From: Candidatus Polarisedimenticolaceae bacterium
GTDB lineage: Bacteria > Pseudomonadota > Gammaproteobacteria > Chromatiales > Chromatiaceae
Reading direction: 5' to 3'
DNA: 37,467 nt
Assembly: GCA_021647945.1 (NCBI GenBank)
Contig: JAKITT010000024.1
Coordinates: forward strand, 1-37,467
The notes under the pieces were generated by a model. It saw only the letters and a list, made by a program, of their open reading frames with translations. It ran no database searches and had not been told where the DNA came from. The position numbers and the translations under genes are program-made. Positions 10,714 to 17,098 of the stretch are shown in pieces. Position 1 is the first letter of the stretch; every line of letters starts with the position of its first letter.

Positions 10714-10950
10714 ACTCTGACATCTTGTTTTTCGCCTTCTTGGCGAGTTACTTTTCTTTGCACGGCCAAAGAAAAGTAACGAAAAGAAAAGCCGCCCCTA
10801 TATCACTCCCCTATCGGGGTTCCCTGCGCTGCTCACAAAATGACGGCGCTACGGAACTCACCTAGGCAAACAACGCCTAGGCTCAAACAGTCCTCGCGCT
10901 ATTCGTCATTTTGCTCCGCTGCTCGGAGCGATATAAAGGGGAAGTTGGAG
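10714..10950 (+). repeat. Modular ~200-bp repeat, copy 1 (long variant)
   Basis: It shares with copies 2 and 3 the blocks TTTTTCGCCTTC-TTGGCGAGT, ACTTTTCTTTGnnnGGCCAAAGAAAAGT, CCCCTATATCACTCCC, GGTTCCCTG-GCTGCTC and GGAGCGATATnAAGGGG-AAGTTGGAG. Copy 1 lacks the 50-base block present after AAAAG in copies 2 and 3. Instead it carries an extra segment flanked by inverted ACAAAATGACG/CGTCATTTTG between GCTGCTC and GGAGCG. No coding sequence. Confidence 0.8.
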
Positions 10951-11013
10951 TGTGGGGTTGGCTTTGTAGTGACTTTAAGATTGACCATGCTCAACCCTTA
11001 CCACCATACTACC

Positions 11014-11050
11014 CATATTAACATGACATCCGTGCTATCATGTTAATATG
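11014..11050 (+). promoter_or_regulatory. Palindromic operator over the higBA start
   Basis: Perfect 13-base arms CATATTAACATGA (11014-11026) and TCATGTTAATATG (11038-11050) flank an 11-base spacer. The right arm includes the ATG of higB. By analogy with other HigBA modules this is the site at which HigA, alone or with HigB, represses its own operon. Confidence 0.7.
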
Positions 11051-11341
11051 ATCATTTCGTTTAAAGACTCTGCCACTGAAGATATATTCAATGGCATTAA
11101 CTCAAAAGCGGCTCGTAAGGCCTGTCCACAAACGCTCTGGCGAATAACCGCAAGAAAACTTGATCAACTTGACTCTGTTCATGCGCTTGGTGAACTTAAA
11201 GTTCCTCCTGGCAATCGACTCGAAAGTCTCTCTGGAGATAGGCAAGCTGAGTACAGCATTCGAATAAACGAACAGTATCGGATCTGTTTTAAATGGGGAG
11301 AATCTGGCCCATTTAACGTAGAAGTAACTGATTACCATTAG
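11048..11341 (+). CDS. higB: HigB-type toxin (RelE superfamily)
   Basis: 97 residues matching the HigB/killer-protein family: the ATEDIFNGINSKAARK region, the LDQLDSVHALGELKVPPGNRLE core (LHALxxLxxPPGxxLE type), and the C-terminal YSIRINEQYRICFKW. These toxins are mRNA interferases that cut mRNA at the ribosome. The toxin-first gene order, with the antitoxin after 9 bases, is characteristic of higBA. Its ATG lies inside the right arm of the operator, with almost no room for a ribosome binding site, which suggests weak initiation. It sits in a repeat-bounded accessory island, consistent with horizontal gain. Confidence 0.92.
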   Translation: MIISFKDSATEDIFNGINSKAARKACPQTLWRITARKLDQLDSVHALGELKVPPGNRLESLSGDRQAEYSIRINEQYRICFKWGESGPFNVEVTDYH

Positions 11342-11350
11342 AGGTTTACC

Positions 11351-11668
11351 ATGGTACGCATTCCAACAAATCGAGAACCCACCCACCCTGGCGAGATGTT
11401 GCGTGAGGAATTTCTTGTTCCAATGAACATAACTCAACGTGAGCTTGCAGATGCAATTCGTGTTCCTTATCAACGCGTCAATGAACTTGTTAATCAGAAA
11501 CGTGGAGTGACACCTAGCACAGCACTTCGTTTGGCAAAGTTCTTTGGGGTCTCTGCGGATTTCTGGCTGAATCTACAGGTGCGTTGGGATCTGTTTAAGG
11601 CACAAACCACAGAACAGAATGAGCTTGATTTGATACAAGATTTCCATCACTTACAAAAAATGGCCTGA
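11351..11668 (+). CDS. higA: HigA-type antitoxin (XRE family helix-turn-helix)
   Basis: 105 residues with the HigA/VapI signature: THPGEMLREEFL at the N-terminus, then a Cro/CI-type helix-turn-helix at about residues 26-65 (ITQRELADAIRVPYQRVNEL, then TALRLAKFFGVSADFWLNLQ). The family neutralises HigB and represses the operon by binding a palindrome at the promoter. It begins 9 bases after higB, with an AGAGG ribosome binding site in the spacer. Confidence 0.94.
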   Translation: MVRIPTNREPTHPGEMLREEFLVPMNITQRELADAIRVPYQRVNELVNQKRGVTPSTALRLAKFFGVSADFWLNLQVRWDLFKAQTTEQNELDLIQDFHHLQKMA

Positions 11669-11764
11669 ACGGTGTATAACGAGACTAGGGGGGAGTGTTT
11701 TCATCTGATGGTAGGGCGGGGTCTATTAAACTGGTATTTTTGTAGTCCATCTGATTTTAATCAT

Positions 11765-11960
11765 GCTCTGATGTCGTGTTTTTCGCCTTCAAGGCGAGTC
11801 ACTTTTCTTTGTGTGGCCAAAGAAAAGTGACGAAAAGCACCTCTCACGCACATCCATGTGCTCCACGGCATTAGTGCATCCTGCACGTCAAAGGCCACCC
11901 CTATATCACTCCCTTCGGGTTCCCTGCGCTGCTCGGAGCGATATGAAGGGGAAGTTGGAG
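11765..11960 (+). repeat. Modular ~200-bp repeat, copy 2 (short variant)
   Basis: Colinear with copy 1 in its outer blocks, and nearly identical over its length to the inverted copy 3. It includes the shared inner block CACGCACAT-CATGTGCTCCA ... GTGCATCCTGCACGTCAAAGG. It follows higA directly. No coding sequence. Confidence 0.8.
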
Positions 11961-11970
11961 CCGCAGTAGT

Positions 11971-12041
11971 CTGGATGAAACAATGTGGAATCCGGGGCAT
12001 TATATGTAGACCTTCCCGGATTACGTTCCACTTCATCCGGG
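11971..12041. repeat. Pair of inverted REP-like palindromes
   Basis: A unit of the form CTGGATGAAAC...GGAATCCGGGG (11971-11997) is followed 17 bases later by its inverse, CCCGGATTACG...TTCATCCGGG (12015-12041). This is a BIME-like pair. It lies upstream of the next gene and would be translated if that gene were started at 11985, which argues against that start. Confidence 0.6.
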
Positions 12042-12074
12042 CCACTTGCTATAGATCTAATGGAAAAGATAACG

Positions 12075-13103
12075 ATGAACGATCAGGTCGCCTTAGAAGA
12101 TTCAAGTATGACTATTTGTAAAAGTCATTACAGTACAGATATTGGCGGACTATATCTTGCCAAGGAACTTTTAGGGACTTCACATTACTTCGTTCATAAA
12201 AGCTATATGGTTGAAATCAGAATGCCATCGTCAACTGAAGAGCGCAAACTAAGGACTGCTGGATGCCATATAATTGATGGGGAAGAAGTACCATTTATTT
12301 ATCAAGTAACGATCATTGATATTTACATCAAAATATACCAAGCACTCGAATGCATTAACTCGCAAGATGAAAATAATGTTAATCCTAATCATAAGCTTAC
12401 TGGCTGCGACCCCAATGAACTTATTGGTGAGATGACAAAATTATCTATAAGTGCATTTAGACACTGGTTAGATATAGTTAGGTTACTCACAAAAAAGTAC
12501 CGTATTGGATTACGCTCTAGAAGAGCCACCTCTCATGGCCATGCATCTATTATCGCAAGTGCTAGTGAAAAAAGAATTTGCTCTGGTCCAGTTTGTTTTA
12601 CTTCAATGATTGTCAAACATGGTATTGAACGAGAGATTTGGGATGAAATACAATCAGAATTGGAAAAAGGAACATCTTTACCAATTCACTACCAATTTTT
12701 GATCGATGCTGAGCATGCATTGGAAGATGATCGACTTAAAAGTTGTATCATAGATTTAGCTATGGCTTGTGAAACCTATCTTAGGTTCTCGGTTTTTGAC
12801 ATATTAAGAGAGTGTCCAGAAGACATTAAATCAAACATGGAGTTGGCTAATATTAACGCCTTCACTAATAGTTATTTTAAGAACCGGGTTATTTCTTCGC
12901 AGAAAACAAAATATAACAAGTTAAAAAATGACCACTTGAATTCATTGTTTGATGCTCGAAATAAGCTAGTCCACATGGGTGAAGTGGAAAGAGTTACACA
13001 TAAGAATTGTGCGCGTTTTATCAAAGCAGCCAATGACTTATTTTCAATTAGTCTTTCGCTGACCGCCATGGAGAGCGAAGCGAGGGCGGTTAGTCCCCGG
13101 TAG
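12075..13103 (+). CDS. Unrecognised protein with HEPN-like C-terminal motif
   Basis: 342 residues from the ATG at 12075, with a GGAA nine bases upstream; the ATG at 12060 is an alternative start. I do not recognise the family. There is no signal peptide or clear membrane segment. Near the C-terminus, after the helical stretch ALEDDRLKSCIIDLAMACE, comes FDARNKLVHMGEV, which fits the R-x4-H active-site motif of HEPN ribonuclease-like domains (RNKLVH). Many HEPN proteins are toxins or defence ribonucleases, and this gene sits beside higBA in a repeat-bounded island, so a defence role is possible but unproven. The last ~13 residues are read from a REP-like palindrome, suggesting the original C-terminus was altered. 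It is AT-rich compared with its neighbours. Confidence 0.65.
   Translation: MNDQVALEDSSMTICKSHYSTDIGGLYLAKELLGTSHYFVHKSYMVEIRMPSSTEERKLRTAGCHIIDGEEVPFIYQVTIIDIYIKIYQALECINSQDENNVNPNHKLTGCDPNELIGEMTKLSISAFRHWLDIVRLLTKKYRIGLRSRRATSHGHASIIASASEKRICSGPVCFTSMIVKHGIEREIWDEIQSELEKGTSLPIHYQFLIDAEHALEDDRLKSCIIDLAMACETYLRFSVFDILRECPEDIKSNMELANINAFTNSYFKNRVISSQKTKYNKLKNDHLNSLFDARNKLVHMGEVERVTHKNCARFIKAANDLFSISLSLTAMESEARAVSPR
13060..13092. repeat. REP-like palindrome at the end of the HEPN-like gene
   Basis: Arms CT-ACCGCC and GGCGGT-AG enclose GAGAGCGAAGCGAG. It encodes the C-terminal residues TAMESEARAVSPR of the preceding gene. Confidence 0.5.
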
Positions 13104-13252
13104 CTGTGAGGCCGCACCATATACCCGGCGTGCGCCTAGCGCCAGAGGGGATATGAAGTAGGCATCCGAGCACAGCGTCAAGTCAGATTGGGAGCTGGCA
13201 CGGAGCTGCAACGAGTTTACGATGTTGTAGCGTAGAGCCAGTGACCAGCCTA

Positions 13253-13300
13253 AAAACCGATGGCAAACCGATGGGAAAAAACCGATGGAAAAACCGATGG
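13253..13300. repeat. Short tandem repeat AAACCGATGG
   Basis: Four close copies of AAACCGATGG with 1-4 variable bases between them lie just downstream of the transposase remnant stop codon. Confidence 0.7.
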
Positions 13301-13302
13301 GG

Positions 13303-13533
13303 TCAGACTCGATTGATTTTATGCTTTTTCTGAAATTCACAGGACTTCCGGTCACCACCCCTTGCCTTAGGCGAACAATGTCGATTAACTTTCGACTCAA
13401 TCTCCGCCTTAAAGCGGTCATCCCCCAACACCCACGCCTTGTTCGTAGCCTCTCGCAATGCCTCAAGCGTGCGTTCCGCAAGCCGATGCCGGAACAATGC
13501 CCGATAGGCCGCCTGACGCTCTTCATCCGTAGC
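13303..13533 (-). pseudogene. C-terminal remnant of a REP-associated transposase (RAYT, Y1/IS200-like)
   Basis: The minus-strand frame encodes ATDEERQAAYRALFRHRL, then EATNKAWVLGDDRFKAEIE and ARGGDRKS, ending KINRV. This fits the C-terminal tail of RAYT proteins (YRALFR ... ALG..RF..QIE). The N-terminal catalytic domain with HUH and Tyr is absent. Upstream the frame runs into a REP palindrome (13537-13567) and unrelated sequence. RAYTs mobilise REP elements, and the two inverted REPs directly beside it fit a decayed REPtron. Confidence 0.65.
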
Positions 13534-13536
13534 GCG

Positions 13537-13702
13537 TAGGTTGGGGTGAAGAATGAACCCCAACATGCCCAAAGCCCCGAATATAAACACCCCATCAATT
13601 TTGATTGGAAATAAATTTGTTGGGAATGTGTAAACATGCTTGCGGAGATTAATTGGCCCTCTGCCATGTTGGGGTTCACAAAAAACATTCACCCCAACCT
13701 AC
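13537..13702. repeat. Inverted pair of REP sequences (BIME)
   Basis: The first REP (13537-13567) reads GTAGGTTGGGGTGAA ... TGAACCCCAACATG. The second (13665-13702) is the same unit in reverse orientation with a longer loop. Each folds into a GTTGGGGT/ACCCCAAC stem. About 100 bases lie between them, with no gene seen. Confidence 0.75.
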
Positions 13703-13784
13703 GTACTGCACTCTAGCGTTAGAGGAGCTTACCGGTTAGAGCTGTATGGCGTACTAAGTAGACACCCACCAAAATACCAGCACA

Positions 13785-13980
13785 CTCCAGCTTCCCCCTT
13801 TATATCGCTCCGAGCAGCACAGGGAACCCGAAGGGAGTGATATAGGGGCGGCCTTTGACGTGCAGGATGCACTAATACAGTGGAGCACATGAATGTGCGT
13901 GAGCGGTGCTTTTCATCACTTTTCTTTGGCCGCGCAAAGAAAAGACACTCGCCAAGAAGGCAAAAAACACGATATCAGGA
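13785..13980 (-). repeat. Modular ~200-bp repeat, copy 3 (inverted)
   Basis: The reverse complement matches copy 2 block for block, including the inner CACGCACATTCATGTGCTCCA block, with scattered substitutions. Together with copies 1 and 2 it brackets the accessory island. Confidence 0.8.
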
Positions 13981-14042
13981 CTTACGACAAGCCGCCCGCT
14001 ATGCGGGCAGTTAGTGACTTAAACTCCCCGCACCTCCTCCAT

Positions 14043-15470
14043 CTAACCAGGATACTGCCGTATATCTCTAATAAAAAGAATAAAGGGGAAAGTGCGTTGT
14101 AAGTTTTTGCTACGAAAATCTTTCATTAAAGTCCCATTGGGAAAACTGATGCGCTCACCCTCTTTTAAATCCTGTGCAGGTGCAGCAAGCCAAAACACAT
14201 TGCCGTTATCCTCACGTACCTTTAGGTAGCTATATAGTTTCTTTTTAATGTGTTCGACGATCAGTGCACTGTGAGGAAACGGCGGTTTATTCGCTTCACG
14301 TGCAACAGCTCTCGCACGGTACTTGTCAATCTCGTCCGAGGTTGCCAGGAAGCCGATATCTCCCTGTTTATTGAAGTTAGCGTAGTAGACACTACGCCGT
14401 GGACCATCTCCCTCATTACCGCCGATAAGGTAGATGCTTTCATTGATTACCAGCGCATTGGCACCTGACATCTTGGCTGGAGCTGGGGTGGTGTACTCCC
14501 ACGCCGAAAGGTCTCCTGCTCCATCAATATGTGCTCGTTCGATGGAATCAAGATGGGCGGCACCATTCAACCCACCAATAGCGTAGAGAAATTCACCATG
14601 CTGCGCAGTCGCCAGAGAGAATCGACCGGTTTGTAGCGGAGTAATACTACGCCACGGGCTGAAAAAGCCCTCTGCATCAACCCGGCCCCACTCAACATCA
14701 ACAATGCCACCCCCACCCTCCTTGCTGTGTCCACCAATATTATAGACACCATCCCCCACCCGCTCCACACCGTGGACATAACGCGCCACTGTCATGCGGT
14801 CGGTGATAACGAGCCACTCACCCAGGCTGCCGTCGGGGTTAATTTGTGCCCGCTCCAAGGTGTCCAGCAAGATGCCACCATAACCACCAAAAGCATAGAT
14901 ATAGTCACCAATCACTGTCAGTTTTGCGCAGCGTCTCGGATTATTGAGAGTGCCCTTCTCCAACACCCAATCACCCAATGTACCATCAGCCTTGATTTCT
15001 GCCCGTTCCACACTATTGAGCAGTTCACTACCATTAGGGCCACGGGCGCCTCCCACCGCATAGAGATTGCCATTGTGGGAGATAGCGGAGAAAAAACCAC
15101 GTTCCATACTCATCGCTGGCCCTAGACTCCAGGGGGAGAGAGTACCGTCTGCCTTAACCCGCGCGTGCTCAGTAGTGCTTAAAAACATCTTTTCACCGGG
15201 TGTCATCTGGACAACAATGGCGCCATCTGATCCGGCTGCACTCCCCATACCTCCGAGCATATGGATAACATCTCTCTCAGCGTGAACAGCCGCCCCGGTG
15301 CGCCCTGCCTGCATTGGAGAGGTTTCACGCCAACCTGCAAGCCACTGCTGCTGCGAAGCAACCAACGCGTCACTTGGCGTAGCTAGCGATGATCCGGCAT
15401 AAGGAGCCGCTGCCACCAATAACACTAATATTAGGGATGGGCCGAACAAACGTGACTTGAGATCAAACAT
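14043..15470 (-). CDS. Secreted Kelch beta-propeller protein with C-terminal OB-fold-like domain
   Basis: 475 residues. A signal peptide covers about 1-31 (LILVLLVAAAPYAGSSLA). Residues about 50-375 form five or six Kelch-type blades, each with a YAxGG-like strand and a recurring SVERAxIxxDGxLxxW segment. The last ~75 residues (YLKVREDNGNVFWLAAPAQD ... FPNGTLMKDFRSKNLQRTF) resemble the small OB-fold-like domain of NrfJ-type proteins found near multiheme cytochromes. It probably acts in the periplasm or outside the cell; no enzyme site is seen. It is last in the cytochrome/protease/PpiC series. GGAG lies 7 bases before the ATG. Confidence 0.8.
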   Translation of the reverse strand: MFDLKSRLFGPSLILVLLVAAAPYAGSSLATPSDALVASQQQWLAGWRETSPMQAGRTGAAVHAERDVIHMLGGMGSAAGSDGAIVVQMTPGEKMFLSTTEHARVKADGTLSPWSLGPAMSMERGFFSAISHNGNLYAVGGARGPNGSELLNSVERAEIKADGTLGDWVLEKGTLNNPRRCAKLTVIGDYIYAFGGYGGILLDTLERAQINPDGSLGEWLVITDRMTVARYVHGVERVGDGVYNIGGHSKEGGGGIVDVEWGRVDAEGFFSPWRSITPLQTGRFSLATAQHGEFLYAIGGLNGAAHLDSIERAHIDGAGDLSAWEYTTPAPAKMSGANALVINESIYLIGGNEGDGPRRSVYYANFNKQGDIGFLATSDEIDKYRARAVAREANKPPFPHSALIVEHIKKKLYSYLKVREDNGNVFWLAAPAQDLKEGERISFPNGTLMKDFRSKNLQRTFPFILFIRDIRQYPG

Positions 15471-15570
15471 AACTGTTCTCCAGATTATGTTGGCGCTGGA
15501 CTATCTCTTCTGAACAAGCTGTGATTATTTTAAGCAGACAGAAACAGCCCAACTCATCATGGGGATCACC

Positions 15571-15612
15571 GCCGTACAAGATCGCTCAATAAATGTAGCG
15601 GCCTTGTACGGC
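15571..15612. repeat. Strong inverted repeat between ppiC-like and Kelch genes
   Basis: Perfect 10-base arms GCCGTACAAG/CTTGTACGGC have a second inner CGCT/AGCG pairing. No T-run follows on the minus strand. It could be an mRNA processing or partial termination structure, or a repeat. Confidence 0.5.
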
Positions 15613-15705
15613 ACTTTTAACTGCTGCAAAACCCAATCAAATCACACTCAAATTAGAAGCAAACAAAAGAGTCTCTAGCCAACATTTCTCACCATGGGCT
15701 AGTGA

Positions 15706-16677
15706 CTAATTTTCAATAATTATTTCTACATCTGCCTTGGCTCTGAGATCTTCAACATGTGCGGCAATCAGCTGTGGCCTACGCTCGTTTTGCAGATACC
15801 TCTTAATAAAGTCACTGACCTCATTGAATGGGACAATCCCAGCAGGCCTTTTATCCATCAGTTTCACGATATGGAAACCAAATTTTGTCTCAAATACATC
15901 ACTTACTTCACCCTCTTTTAAAGAGTACGCCACCGCATCAAACTCAGGAGGCATGTAGTCTCTCCTAAGATAGCCAAGATCACCGCCTGTCTCCTGTGCC
16001 TCAGCACTATCAGAGTGTTCTTTGGCAAGCGTAGAAAAGTCCTCCCCTTTTGCAATTAAACGCCGTAGCTCACCCGCTTTTTGCCGAATCACCTCTTTTT
16101 CAGCGGGTTCCACATCCTCAGCAACAGCCAAAAGAATATGTTTAACCCTCACGCCCTCTTGATTTTTGAAAGGTCTTTTGTCATAAAATGATCTTACCTC
16201 CCCTTCAGGGATGTCAGGACTCATCAACCCTTTACTATCAAGATACTCTTCTATATAGATTTTTCGTCTAGCAGTTGAGCGCAGTTGTTTTTCCGTAAGG
16301 TTGTAGGCTTTCAGATAGCCCTGCAAACGCTCTTCTGACCCAAGACCATTCTTAACAGTTTGAAGCGCCTCCTCTGTCTTCTCAGCAATATCAGGAATAT
16401 CCAGTGCATGACTCGCCTGGAAGAGAACCTCTTGTCCAATCACTTTTTCTAGAATACGCTGCCGCACAATGTTGACTATCTCAGTGGACGGGTTGTTGTG
16501 CTTCTGTAATTGTTGCTCAAGCTCCACAGCCATTTGACTCTCAAAAACTGGCGCACCATTAACCTTCGCTACAATCTCCCCAGATCCTTTTACTAAGGTC
16601 TGCTGGTTATTGCAGGCTGTCAGAACAAATACAAGAGACGGTAAAAGCCATAATAAACTGTGCGGTATGTTACGCAT
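15706..16677 (-). CDS. PpiC-type (parvulin) peptidyl-prolyl isomerase lipoprotein
   Basis: 323 residues. A lipoprotein signal ends in the lipobox LTAC (cysteine 22). An N-terminal SurA/PrsA-like chaperone region (VNGAPVFESQMAVELEQQL) is followed by one parvulin domain at about 175-280. That domain carries VRVKHILLAV, GEDFSTLAKEHSDS, GGDLGYLRRDYMPPEFD and FGFHIVKLMD. It should help exported proteins fold at the membrane. PpiC-type isomerases are recurrent neighbours of exported multiheme cytochromes in Geobacter, including the omcZ region, which supports a role in cytochrome maturation (inference). GGAG lies 8 bases upstream of the ATG. A 421-base gap separates it from the protease gene. Confidence 0.9.
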   Translation of the reverse strand: MRNIPHSLLWLLPSLVFVLTACNNQQTLVKGSGEIVAKVNGAPVFESQMAVELEQQLQKHNNPSTEIVNIVRQRILEKVIGQEVLFQASHALDIPDIAEKTEEALQTVKNGLGSEERLQGYLKAYNLTEKQLRSTARRKIYIEEYLDSKGLMSPDIPEGEVRSFYDKRPFKNQEGVRVKHILLAVAEDVEPAEKEVIRQKAGELRRLIAKGEDFSTLAKEHSDSAEAQETGGDLGYLRRDYMPPEFDAVAYSLKEGEVSDVFETKFGFHIVKLMDKRPAGIVPFNEVSDFIKRYLQNERRPQLIAAHVEDLRAKADVEIIIEN

Positions 16678-16881
16678 TTCATAAACTCCATTTAGTCAAA
16701 ATTAATCCTTACGGATTTAGCTATGTAGTACCAAATCGTAATTACTTGCATTGCCTGAAACAGGCCCTAACCGTTGGTGTTCCTAAACAAACTCTGCCTT
16801 CTTAAAGCTGGCGAATACCACCCAACCTACTTTGAAGATCACAAGTCGTACATCCTTGTGCATGCTATAGGGTGGCTACTC

Positions 16882-17047
16882 CTAGGGGTCTCTGATTAAA
16901 GTCATGTTTGTTTTAGATTGGCTGAAACCGCCCCGATTCGTTCCCAAAATCACCGCAATAGAACGACTATTACCGCTCATTTCGAAACAAATCGGAACAC
17001 TTTCATCGCAGTCTAAATTCAACCAGACTTGGTCTGAGACTCCCTAG
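16882..17047. mobile_element. Small IS-derived/MITE-like element
   Basis: Within the 421-base gap between the protease and isomerase genes, CTAGGGGTCTCTGA (16882) and the reverse complement of TCTGAGACTCCCTAG (ending 17047) form imperfect terminal inverted repeats. The sequence CTC flanks both sides and could be a 3-bp target duplication. The interior has one 47-codon open frame (16904-17047) that I do not recognise. The rest of the gap (16678-16881, 17048-17098) shows no gene or clear motif. Confidence 0.4.
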
Positions 17048-17098
17048 CTCCGATCAATGCAGAATAGACCTACATTCAACCCGATTTATTCATAGACC

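Noticed and set aside
11985..12074. Upstream start for the HEPN-like gene
   Set aside because: This segment is an inverted pair of REP-like palindromes and has no ribosome binding site.
13044..13688. 214-codon minus-strand frame across the island
   Set aside because: It runs through REP palindromes and out of frame relative to the RAYT remnant; composition is not protein-like.
16904..17047. 47-codon plus-strand frame in the MITE-like element
   Set aside because: Short, unrecognised and ending in the terminal repeat; kept only as part of the element.
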